The notes under the pieces are model-generated. The model saw nothing but the letters and a program-made list of their open reading frames with translations. It did no database searches and was not told the origin of the DNA. The position numbers were made by a program, and so were the translations under genes. A DNA stretch of 64,000 bases from Oscillospiraceae bacterium (lineage in GTDB: Bacteria > Bacillota > Clostridia > Oscillospirales > Ruminococcaceae), in assembly GCA_022835495.1 (NCBI GenBank), contig BQOK01000001.1, positions 930,001 through 994,000 of the forward strand, in the 5' to 3' direction. Below are positions 17,041 through 24,332 of this stretch, one piece after another (the stretch's first letter is position 1; each line of letters opens with the position of its first letter).

Positions 17041-18699
17041 ATGAAAAAAAGGTTGCGCGCGCTGCTTTTCGCGCTGAGCCTAGGGGTACTGGCGCTTGTG
17101 CTTGCCGTGCGCCTGAGCCAGAGGGGCACCACCTTTTTGGGAGCCCGCCTGGCAGACGCGGAGCAGCTGGCGGTTTTGCAGGCCGGCCCGCAGGTGAGCG
17201 GCGAGGATTGCATCCTGCACTGGAACGGCGCGGTGCTGCCCTATGATTCGGCCCAGGGGGCCTATTGCGTGCCCCAACCGGCCGGGGGCGAAACGCGGGG
17301 GAACCTGTCTTCCAGCTGGGGGGATATCTATCTGCCTGCCGAGCATTGGGGGGGCGACATGACCGCCGCCATGCGGGAGGGCACCCTGCTGCCGGTGTAT
17401 GTGAGCGACGGCAGCCGCTGGTGCGAGCTGTTTGCCTATGTGTCCGGCATGCCGGCGCTGGTGGTCAGAACCCAGGAGAGCGTGCCGTACCGCCTGGATC
17501 CGAACATTGTGAGCGGCACCATGGCGAAGCTGGAACTGGCCTACAATTATTCGGACTACACCCTGTTCTGGCCCGAGGGAAACGCCCGCGGGCAGCTTAC
17601 CAAAGGGAGCCTTGAGTGGCACTGGCGGGGAAACACGAGCCTGCTGGCCAACAAAAAGACCTATCGGCTGAACTTGCTGGACCTGAAAAAGAAGCCCAAG
17701 CGGGAGGATCTTCTGGGGCTTGGAGACGACGCGGACTGGATCCTGATGAATTTCGCCACCGACTGCACCCGCGCCCGGGACAAGGTAACCTGGCAGGTCT
17801 GGCAGCAGCTGGTGCAGCAGACCGAATATAACCCCGCAGGGCTGCGGGTGGAGTATGTGGAGCTGTATCTGGACGACCAGTACATGGGCGTTTATGGCCT
17901 GTGCAGGCCCATCAGCCGGGATTCGCTGGGGCTTTCGGCCAGGGATACGCTTTATAAGTGGCGGACCATGCCGATGGACCGGCGCATGCCCACCACCGCA
18001 GATTTTGAGCAGTTGGAAGCCGACGAGAGCCTTGCATGGGGCATGTGGCTGGAGGTGGCCTGGCCCAAGAGCTGGAGCGAAGGGCTGTGGCGGCCCATGC
18101 AGCAGTATGTGGAGCAGTTTTACACCCCCGCACAGCCGCCGGAGTGGCAGCGGCTGGAAGAGACCACAAACCTGGCGAACCTGATCGATGTGGCGCTGTT
18201 CAAGCAGTATATCTGCGCCATGGATAATTTTTGCTACAACCAGTATTTTTGGGTGAACAGCGCCGACGGCCTGTATTACCGTATCCCGTGGGATCTGGAC
18301 TATTCGCTGGGGGACCGGTACGACGAATTCTATGAACTGGATCTGACAAAGACCGTGATCCCGGATATGGAGCTGGACGCCCTGTATGAGGCCGACCCGG
18401 CGCGGGCGCAAAGCCTGATCGCAGGGCGGTGGGCAGAGCTGCGGCAGACCGTGTTCACGGTGGAGAACATGGCGGCGATTTTACAGGAGGCAACGAACGC
18501 GCTGGAGAGCACCGGCGCGATGCGCCGGGACTTTGCCCTTTGGGGCAAGGATGCCACCTACCCGAACGCCCCGCATTTCCGCACGCTGGAAGTAAATGAA
18601 ACCCTGGAGCTGCTGGAGGACCGGCTGGCGTATCTGGATGAGTATATGGCGAACTACACCCCGCCGGATCGGAGCGCGTTTAATGTATTACCGCAATGA
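17041..18699 (+). CDS. CotH-family kinase-like protein, membrane anchored
   Basis: A 552-residue protein starting with a basic region and one hydrophobic segment (residues 5-25), then a CotH domain. Motifs include EWHWRGNTSLLANKKTYRLNL (about residues 190-210), DWILMNFATDCTRARDKVTW, VELYLDDQYMGVYGL and, near the C-terminus, YRIPWDLDYSLGDRYDEFYE, the acidic catalytic-type segment of CotH kinases. CotH of Bacillus is an atypical spore-coat protein kinase. In many Firmicutes a secreted CotH protein is encoded beside VTC and DUF4956 proteins, as here, pointing to an envelope function not yet defined. GGGGAG lies upstream of ATG 17041. The stop overlaps the VTC gene by 17 bases. Confidence 0.88.
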   Translation: MKKRLRALLFALSLGVLALVLAVRLSQRGTTFLGARLADAEQLAVLQAGPQVSGEDCILHWNGAVLPYDSAQGAYCVPQPAGGETRGNLSSSWGDIYLPAEHWGGDMTAAMREGTLLPVYVSDGSRWCELFAYVSGMPALVVRTQESVPYRLDPNIVSGTMAKLELAYNYSDYTLFWPEGNARGQLTKGSLEWHWRGNTSLLANKKTYRLNLLDLKKKPKREDLLGLGDDADWILMNFATDCTRARDKVTWQVWQQLVQQTEYNPAGLRVEYVELYLDDQYMGVYGLCRPISRDSLGLSARDTLYKWRTMPMDRRMPTTADFEQLEADESLAWGMWLEVAWPKSWSEGLWRPMQQYVEQFYTPAQPPEWQRLEETTNLANLIDVALFKQYICAMDNFCYNQYFWVNSADGLYYRIPWDLDYSLGDRYDEFYELDLTKTVIPDMELDALYEADPARAQSLIAGRWAELRQTVFTVENMAAILQEATNALESTGAMRRDFALWGKDATYPNAPHFRTLEVNETLELLEDRLAYLDEYMANYTPPDRSAFNVLPQ

Positions 18700-19396
18700 G
18701 TGGAAATATCTTGTGACCGGCGGCGAGCTGGCGGTGCTGGGCGCCCGGCTGAAGGTGCTGCTGCCGCTGGATAAGCACCAGACCGGGGCGGCCTATGCGA
18801 TCCGCAGCCTGTACTTCGATGATTTTCAGAACAGCTGCCTGCGGGAGAACGAGGCCGGGGTGGACGACCGGCGCAAGTTCCGGCTGCGGCTGTACAATGC
18901 AGATCCCGGCCGCGTTCAGCTGGAAGTGAAGGAAAAGCTGCACGGCCGCACACACAAAGCCTCCTGCCTGCTGACGCGGGAGGAATGTGAGGAGATTTTG
19001 AGCGGGCGGCCGCCCGCGGTGGGCGCCGATACCCCGGCGCCCAAAAACCTTTTGAGCCTGGGTATGCGCACCGCGGGCCTCGCGCCCAAGGTGATCGTGG
19101 AATACGAGCGCACCGCCTTTGTGGGCAGGGTGGGCAACGTGCGCGTCACCTTTGACCGGAACATTGCCGCCAGCAACGCGGTGAGCGCGTTTTTACAGCC
19201 CCGTGCGCCCCTGACGCCGGTGCTGCCCGCGGGGCAGCATGTGCTGGAAGTGAAGTTCGACGAGCTGCTGCCCGACCCGGTGGCCCAGGTGCTGGAACTG
19301 GGAAGTTTGCAGCAGACGGCGTTTTCCAAATACTATCTCAGCCGGCTGGCCCTGCCCGGGCCCCTGGCGGAAAGGGCAAAGGAATATGAGTTTTAG
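18683..19396 (+). CDS. VTC-domain polyphosphate polymerase-like protein
   Basis: A 237-residue single-domain protein of the VTC family. Seen: an N-terminal RNEWKYLV, IRSLYFDDFQNSCLREN, then RRKFRLRLYN, LEVKEKLHGRTHKASC and late VEYERTAFVG and LEVKFDELLP. The alternating Arg/Lys/Glu residues are those lining the polymerase tunnel of yeast Vtc4 (a CYTH-like fold). Yeast Vtc4 makes polyphosphate from ATP and moves it across a membrane; the activity of bacterial homologues is less clear. Translation is coupled with CotH (17-base overlap) and with the DUF4956 gene (11-base overlap), so the three probably form one complex. Confidence 0.88.
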   Translation: MYYRNEWKYLVTGGELAVLGARLKVLLPLDKHQTGAAYAIRSLYFDDFQNSCLRENEAGVDDRRKFRLRLYNADPGRVQLEVKEKLHGRTHKASCLLTREECEEILSGRPPAVGADTPAPKNLLSLGMRTAGLAPKVIVEYERTAFVGRVGNVRVTFDRNIAASNAVSAFLQPRAPLTPVLPAGQHVLEVKFDELLPDPVAQVLELGSLQQTAFSKYYLSRLALPGPLAERAKEYEF

Positions 19397-20060
19397 AGAT
19401 GTGATTAAAAAGAGCGTGCTGGAGGGCTTTGTGCAGAGCGATATCGGCACCGTGGCGGTGCTGGTGACCCTGGGCATCACCACCCTGCTGGCGCTGTATA
19501 TCTATTATATCTACCGGCTTTCCAGCCGCAGCGCATTTTACAGCCGGGATTTCAATAAGACCCTGGCCCTGATGCCGGTGGTTACGGCGGCGATTGTGCT
19601 GGCCATGCAGAGCAGCATTGTGATCAGCCTGGGCATGGTGGGCGCTTTGTCGATTGTGCGCTTCCGCAACGCGGTGAAGGACCCCATGGACTTGTTGTTC
19701 CTGTTCTGGAGCATCAGCGTGGGCATTGTGTGCGGCGCGCGCCTGTACGAAATCGCGATCATTGCCAGCGCGGTGGTGACGGCCCTGCTGTTCCTGCTGG
19801 ACCTTGTGCCCGCGGCAAAGCCGCCGTACTTACTGGTGCTGAACAGCACCGACAAGGAGCTTGAACCGGCGTTGGCCGAGTTGCTGCGCGCCCATGCCAA
19901 GGCCAGCCGGGTGAAGAGCCGCAACCTGACGGCCCAGGGGCTGGACCTGATCGTGGAGCTGCGCACCGACAACGGCGCGGCTTTGGTGAGCGCCTGCGCT
20001 GCGCTGCCGGGGGTGGAGAGCGTGAACCTGCTGGCCCACGACGGCGAGGTGCGGTACTGA
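19386..20060 (+). CDS. DUF4956 domain membrane protein
   Basis: A 224-residue protein with about four hydrophobic segments in its first 145 residues and a soluble C-terminal ACT/ferredoxin-like part (about 150-224). The core AMQSSIVISLGMVGALSIVRFRN followed by KDPMDLLFLFWSISVGIVCG is the DUF4956 signature. Its function is not known. It is regularly encoded with VTC and CotH proteins. In this operon it may be the membrane channel or anchor for the VTC polymerase, by analogy with the membrane parts of the yeast VTC complex; that is inference. A strong terminator follows. Confidence 0.88.
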   Translation: MSFRDVIKKSVLEGFVQSDIGTVAVLVTLGITTLLALYIYYIYRLSSRSAFYSRDFNKTLALMPVVTAAIVLAMQSSIVISLGMVGALSIVRFRNAVKDPMDLLFLFWSISVGIVCGARLYEIAIIASAVVTALLFLLDLVPAAKPPYLLVLNSTDKELEPALAELLRAHAKASRVKSRNLTAQGLDLIVELRTDNGAALVSACAALPGVESVNLLAHDGEVRY

Positions 20061-20086
20061 CCGGTTTTGCGAAAAAGAAATTGCAG

Positions 20087-20122
20087 CGCAGGCCCCGGCG
20101 GAAAGCCGGGGCCTGCGTTTTT
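20087..20122 (+). terminator. Rho-independent terminator of the CotH operon
   Basis: Thirteen-base arms (CGCAGGCCCCGGC at 20087-20099 and its complement at 20105-20117) are followed by TTTTT. Confidence 0.9.
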
Positions 20123-20158
20123 GGGTATACTGGATCAAAAGAAAGGAGGGCTGGAACA

Positions 20159-20440
20159 ATGCCGTTTGAGATGAAAGAAAACCGTGCGGAATACTGGCAG
20201 GAGAGGGCGCTGCTGGGCGAGGTGAGCTTTCCGGCTTTGAGGCCGGGCGTGGTGAACATCGACCATGTGTTTGTGGACCCGGTGCTGCGGGGCAAGGGGG
20301 TGGCGGGGCAGCTGCTGGAGCAGGTGTGCGCCGCGCTGCGCCGCACCGGCCGCAGTGCGGTGGTGACCTGCAGCTATGCCCGCCGCTGGTTTGGCCAGCA
20401 CCCCGAGGCGCAGGACGTGCTGGCAAAAAACCAGCGGTGA
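20159..20440 (+). CDS. Small GNAT-like N-acetyltransferase (YidJ/Acetyltransf_CG type)
   Basis: A 93-residue protein of the minimal GNAT type. The pattern is GEVSFPALRPGVVNIDHVFVDPVLRGKGVAGQLLEQ (residues 22-57) followed by a C-terminal CSYARRWFGQHPE. This matches the small Acetyltransf_CG/YidJ-like proteins with the acetyl-CoA loop RGKGVAGQL. The physiological substrate of the family is unknown. ATG 20159 is preceded by AAAGGAGGG at good spacing. It stands alone, with a terminator before it and a purine-rich tract after it. Confidence 0.85.
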   Translation: MPFEMKENRAEYWQERALLGEVSFPALRPGVVNIDHVFVDPVLRGKGVAGQLLEQVCAALRRTGRSAVVTCSYARRWFGQHPEAQDVLAKNQR

Positions 20441-20504
20441 CAGGCCGGGCGTGAAGGCGCCGCGGCCGGCCCCGCGGAACCGCGAAGGCATGGGCACGTT
20501 CAGG

Positions 20505-20603
20505 AAAAGGGGAGAAAAAGGCAGCGGAAAAAGGCGGGGAGAGAGGGAGGAAAGGGGAGGAAAAAAGAAGGAAAGAGGGAGGAGAAAAATAAGGGAGTAA
20601 AAT
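20505..20603 (+). repeat. Long purine-rich (polypurine) tract
   Basis: Almost 100 bases downstream of the small GNAT gene are nearly all A and G on the plus strand, made of imperfect GGAGGAAA/GAAAGG-type units. No gene is apparent in it. Such tracts can form triplex (H-DNA) and can provide fortuitous ribosome-like sites. Confidence 0.75.
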
Positions 20604-20684
20604 GTTTTAAAACAGGACATGCCTCTGTCTGGTTTGGGGTGGTATGATAAGGGCAGACAGACCAAACGGAAGGGGAACGAACAA

Positions 20685-21443
20685 ATGGGGATCATTGCGA
20701 TCGGGCCGGAAAACCTGGAGCGAGAGCATATCTGCTGCGCCATCACGGAAAAGAAGGGCGAGAACTGCGCCGCGCTGAAAAAGGCGTGGATGCGGGAGCG
20801 CTTTGCCGAGGGGCTGGTGTTTAAAAGGCTGGACGCCCGGGGGAAGGTGTTCATTGAGTACCTGCCCGCCGAATGCGCCTGGTGCCCCATCGACGCGCCG
20901 GGCTATATGCACATCGACTGCTTTTGGGTGTCGGGCCAGTTCAAGGGCCAGGGCTGGGCCAACCGGCTGCTGGAGGAGTGCATTGCGGACGCAAAGGCAA
21001 AGGGGAAACAGGGGCTGACCGTGCTTTCGGCGGATAAAAAGCGGCCCTTCCTCTCGGAGCCGGGCTATCTGCGGCACAAGGGATTCCTGCTTGCGGACAC
21101 GGCCGCGCCCTTTTACGAGCTGCTCTACCTGCCGTTTGAAAAGGACGCGCCGATCCCGCGGTTTAAGGACTGCGCCCGGCGGGGCGAGACCGCAGAACAG
21201 GGGCTGGTGCTGTTCTATTCCAATCAGTGCCCCCACGCGGAAAAGTATGCGCTGGCGGCCCGCGAGACGGCCAGGGCCAAAGGGCTGGAACTGACCCTGC
21301 GCCGGTTTGAGCGCACCGAAGAGGCCCAAAAGGCGCCGTGCCCGTTTACGAGCTACAGCCTGTTTTGGAACGGCGCGTTTGTGACAAATGAAATCCTTTC
21401 GGAAAAAAAGTGTGCGGCCCTGTTCGATGAGCTCAAAGGATAA
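20685..21443 (+). CDS. GNAT acetyltransferase with C-terminal YoaP-like domain
   Basis: A 252-residue protein with two parts. Residues 1-150 form a GNAT domain (YMHIDCFWVSGQFKGQGWAN containing the acetyl-CoA loop, then LLEECIADAKAKGKQGLTVL). Residues about 165-252 match the YoaP-like C-terminal domain (FYSNQCPHAEKY with the conserved CPH, TSYSLFWNGAFVTNEILSEKK). The C-terminal domain has a thioredoxin-like look. The function is not established for the family. ATG 20685 has AAGGGG at 9 bases. It converges on ackA with a shared terminator. Confidence 0.85.
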   Translation: MGIIAIGPENLEREHICCAITEKKGENCAALKKAWMRERFAEGLVFKRLDARGKVFIEYLPAECAWCPIDAPGYMHIDCFWVSGQFKGQGWANRLLEECIADAKAKGKQGLTVLSADKKRPFLSEPGYLRHKGFLLADTAAPFYELLYLPFEKDAPIPRFKDCARRGETAEQGLVLFYSNQCPHAEKYALAARETARAKGLELTLRRFERTEEAQKAPCPFTSYSLFWNGAFVTNEILSEKKCAALFDELKG

Positions 21444-21456
21444 ACCGCGCCAAAAA

Positions 21457-21492
21457 GCGCCCCCGGCTGCTGCCGGGGGCGCCGCTGCTTTT
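21457..21492. terminator. Bidirectional terminator between YoaP-like gene and ackA
   Basis: Eleven-base arms (GCGCCCCCGGC at 21457-21467 and its complement at 21472-21482) have a nearby TTTTT on the plus strand and an AAAAA before the stem for the minus strand. Confidence 0.85.
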
Positions 21493-21502
21493 TAGGGAAA
21501 GG

Positions 21503-22702
21503 TTACCTGCCGGTGACCAGGCCCAGGGTGTCGCGGGCGATCATGAGCTCCTCGTTGGTGCAGACCATGAGCACCTTTACCCGGCCGCCCTCGGCGGTGA
21601 GGTCCAGGATGTCGGCGCCGCGCTGCCGGTTCTTTTCCTCGTCCAGCCGGATGCCCAAAAACTCCATGTTCCGGCACACCTCGCTGCGCACAAGGGCGTC
21701 GTTCTCGCCGATGCCGCCGGTGAACACCACGCAGTCCAGGCCGCCCATGGCCGCCGCATAGGCGCCCACGAACTTTTTGATCTGGTAGTTCAGCATGTCG
21801 CTGGCGAGCTTGGCGCGCTCGTTGCCGGCGGCGGCCGCAGCCTCCACGTCCCGCTTGTCGCTGGAGACGCCGGAGACGCCCAGCAGGCCGCACTGCTTAT
21901 TCAGGTAGTCGGCCATCTCCTGGCCGTGGATGCCCATTTTCTGCTCCATGTAGGTGACCACGCTGGGGTCCACATCGCCGCAGCGGGTGCCCATCAGCAC
22001 GCCGGCCAGCGGGGTCAGGCCCATGCTGGTATCCACGCATCTGCCGCCGTCGACAGCGGTGATGCTGCTGCCGTTGCCCAGGTGGCAGGTGACCATTTTC
22101 AGCTCGGAGGGGTCCTTGCCCAGGTACTCGGCGGCGGCCATGCTCACGTACCGGTGGCTGGTGCCGTGGGCGCCGTAGCGGCGGATGGCATATTTTTCGT
22201 ACATCTCGTAGGGCACGCCGTACATGTAAGCTTTGGGGGGCATGGTCTGGTGGAAGGTGGTGTCGAACACGACCACGTTGGGCAGGTCGCCAAATACCTT
22301 TTTGGCGCTGCGCAGGCCCTGCACGTGGGCGAGGTTGTGCACCGGGGCCAGGGGGGCGATCTCCTCGATCTTGTCGATGATGGCGTCGGTCACGATCTCG
22401 CTTTTGGTAAAGAACTCGGCGCCCTGCACGATGCGGTGGCCGATGGCGCCGATCTCGCTTTTGTCGCTGACCACGGCGCCCTCGCCGGTGGTCATCATGT
22501 CCACGACCTTCATGAAGGCTTCGGTGTGGGTGGGGAAGGGGGTCTCCTCGCTCCACTCGCTGCCCTTTGCCTTGTGGGTGATTTTGCTGCCCTCGATGCC
22601 GATGCGCTCGCACAGGCCCTTGCACAGCACGCTCTCGTCGGTCATGTCGATGAGCTGGTACTTCAGCGAAGAAGAACCGCAATTGATGACCAGGATTTTC
22701 AT
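21503..22702 (-). CDS. ackA: Acetate kinase
   Basis: A 399-residue protein of typical AckA length. It starts MKILVINCGSSSLKYQLID (phosphate-1 motif of the ASKHA fold). It continues with FDTTFHQTMPPKAYMYGVPY, GAHGTSHRYVS (catalytic His near 180), CHLGNGSSITAV, DTSMGLTPLAGVLMGTRCGD and late FTGGIGENDALVR. The enzyme interconverts acetyl phosphate plus ADP and acetate plus ATP in the cytoplasm, the energy-conserving last step of acetate fermentation. No pta gene is adjacent. GGGAGG lies upstream of the ATG on the minus strand. It is divergent from tmcAL. Confidence 0.97.
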   Translation of the reverse strand: MKILVINCGSSSLKYQLIDMTDESVLCKGLCERIGIEGSKITHKAKGSEWSEETPFPTHTEAFMKVVDMMTTGEGAVVSDKSEIGAIGHRIVQGAEFFTKSEIVTDAIIDKIEEIAPLAPVHNLAHVQGLRSAKKVFGDLPNVVVFDTTFHQTMPPKAYMYGVPYEMYEKYAIRRYGAHGTSHRYVSMAAAEYLGKDPSELKMVTCHLGNGSSITAVDGGRCVDTSMGLTPLAGVLMGTRCGDVDPSVVTYMEQKMGIHGQEMADYLNKQCGLLGVSGVSSDKRDVEAAAAAGNERAKLASDMLNYQIKKFVGAYAAAMGGLDCVVFTGGIGENDALVRSEVCRNMEFLGIRLDEEKNRQRGADILDLTAEGGRVKVLMVCTNEELMIARDTLGLVTGR

Positions 22703-22760
22703 GTGTTTTTTCCTCCCAAAACTGTTTTAAAGGCGCGGTGGACGGCTCCGCACCATGAGT

Positions 22761-22789
22761 TTTACAATGTCCAACGATTATTATATAAT
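22761..22789 (+). promoter_or_regulatory. Promoter of tmcAL
   Basis: TTTACA (22761-22766), a 17-base spacer and TATAAT (22784-22789) lie about 40 bases before ATG 22830. Confidence 0.75.
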
Positions 22790-22829
22790 GGAACCACTTG
22801 GTTTTCAAGGCAAAAGGGGGCAAAAAAGC

Positions 22830-24008
22830 ATGAAAGCTGCCGGTATCGTGGCAGAATACGACCCGTTCCACGCAGGGCATGCCTGGCAGATCGCCCGCGC
22901 CAGGGAATTGGGCGCGCAGGCCGTGGCGGTGTGCATGAGCGCGGATGTGACACAGCGGGGCGGCGCGGCCCTGCTGCCCCCGGCGGTGCGCGCCCGGGCG
23001 GCGCTGGCCGCGGGGGCGGATCTGGTGCTGGCGCTGCCAAACCCCTATGCCTGCCTTTCGGCGGAGGGCTTTGCCGCGGCGGGGGTGGCGCTGCTGAGCG
23101 CTGTGCCGGAGCTGGATACCCTGGTGTTCGGCACGGAGACGCCGGACGCAGGCGCGCTGCTGGCCGCGGCCCGGGCGCTGCTGCGCCCCGGGTTCAGCGA
23201 GGCGCTGGCCGCCCGCCTGGGCGGTGGACGGCCCTTTGCGGCGGCCCGCGCCGAGGCGGCCGAGGCGCTTTGCCCCGGCGCGGGGGCGCTGCTGGAGGGC
23301 CCCAACAATAACCTGGGGGTGGAATACTGCAAGGCGCTGCTGCGCCAGGGCAGCCGCCTTGCGCCGCTGCCGCTGGCCCGCGTGGGGGCGGCCCACGGGC
23401 AGCCGGGGCCGGGGAAGGGCGGCTTTGCCAGCGCCAGCCACCTGCGGGCGCTCTGGGAGGAGCGCGGCCCGGAGGCGCTGGCGCCCTATGTGCCCGCCGC
23501 CGCGCTGGCGCTTTACAAAGAGGCGGCCGATGCGGGGCTGGACCTGGACCGCCGGGCGTTTGAGGCGGCGGTGCTGAGCCGCCTGCGCGCCATGACACCC
23601 GCCGGGCTTGCCAAAACAAGGGGGACCGGCGAAGGGCTGGAACACCTGCTGGCGGGCGCGGTGCGGCGCAGCGGCAGCCTGGAGGGGCTGTATGCGGCGA
23701 TGAAGAGCAAGCGCTACGCCCACGCCCGGCTGCGGCGGTATGTGCTGGACGCGGCGCTGGGCTATACATCGGAGCTGCCACCCCTGCCCCCCTACCTGCA
23801 GGTGCTGGGGGCCAGCGGGCGGGGGCTGGAGCTGCTGCGGGGGGCCGCCCTGCCTGCCGACGCCTCGCTGGCGCGGCTGGAAAAAAAGAGCGCGGCCTGC
23901 GCTGCTGCTGCTGCTGCCCACGCGGCGGCGGCGGATCTGGCGGCGCTGTGCCGCCGCGTGCCGCAGCCGTGCGGGCAGAGCTACACCCAAAAGCCTGCCC
24001 TGCCCTGA
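22830..24008 (+). CDS. tmcAL: tRNA(Met) cytidine acetate ligase-like nucleotidyltransferase (TmcAL/YlbM)
   Basis: A 392-residue protein beginning MKAAGIVAEYDPFHAGHAWQ, the HxGH nucleotidyltransferase motif of TmcAL (YlbM; formerly UPF0348). Further family segments are CMSADVTQRGGAALL (family MSGxFxQRGxPAxxxK), ADLVLALPNPYACLSAEGFA, GPNNNLGVEYCKAL and KSKRYAHARLRRYVL. TmcAL uses ATP and acetate to acetylate the wobble cytidine of elongator tRNA-Met. ATG 22830 follows AAGGGGG. The C-terminal 60 residues are Ala-rich, probably reflecting the high G+C. It sits head-to-head with acetate kinase, whose product is the presumed co-substrate. Confidence 0.85.
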   Translation: MKAAGIVAEYDPFHAGHAWQIARARELGAQAVAVCMSADVTQRGGAALLPPAVRARAALAAGADLVLALPNPYACLSAEGFAAAGVALLSAVPELDTLVFGTETPDAGALLAAARALLRPGFSEALAARLGGGRPFAAARAEAAEALCPGAGALLEGPNNNLGVEYCKALLRQGSRLAPLPLARVGAAHGQPGPGKGGFASASHLRALWEERGPEALAPYVPAAALALYKEAADAGLDLDRRAFEAAVLSRLRAMTPAGLAKTRGTGEGLEHLLAGAVRRSGSLEGLYAAMKSKRYAHARLRRYVLDAALGYTSELPPLPPYLQVLGASGRGLELLRGAALPADASLARLEKKSAACAAAAAAHAAAADLAALCRRVPQPCGQSYTQKPALP

Positions 24009-24332
24009 AGCGCGAGGCTGCCGCAAAGCAGATGGACAAAACGTGTGCCGCGCCGGGTAAAACAGACTGTGCAATTTTGGGCCTGCGGGCAAATTGCACA
24101 AGAGCGAAAGCCTGGATTTGACAGAATGAACAAGGGATTGGTAAAAAATAAACGATCCTGTGAACGAAACGTAAAACTTTTGCACTTTTGCCTTTTTTGG
24201 AGGCAAACAGATTGCTGTTTTTTAGGCAAAGAATTATAATGAGAGCAAATGGCAAACTTGAATGCCGCCTGCCGAGGGGTGGGCAACGAAGGGTTTTGCC
24301 CTTGGAATTTTGCGAGAGGAAAGGTGAAAGAC
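24009..24332. other. Leader/spacer upstream of pckG
   Basis: These 324 bases have no convincing gene. They hold an inverted repeat with perfect 10-base arms (TGTGCAATTT at 24068-24077, complement at 24091-24100), an isolated TTGACA near 24117, and the pckG promoter at 24212-24240. Confidence 0.6.
24212..24240 (+). promoter_or_regulatory. Promoter of pckG
   Basis: TTGCTG (24212-24217), a 17-base spacer and TATAAT (24235-24240), about 90 bases before the chosen ATG. Confidence 0.7.
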
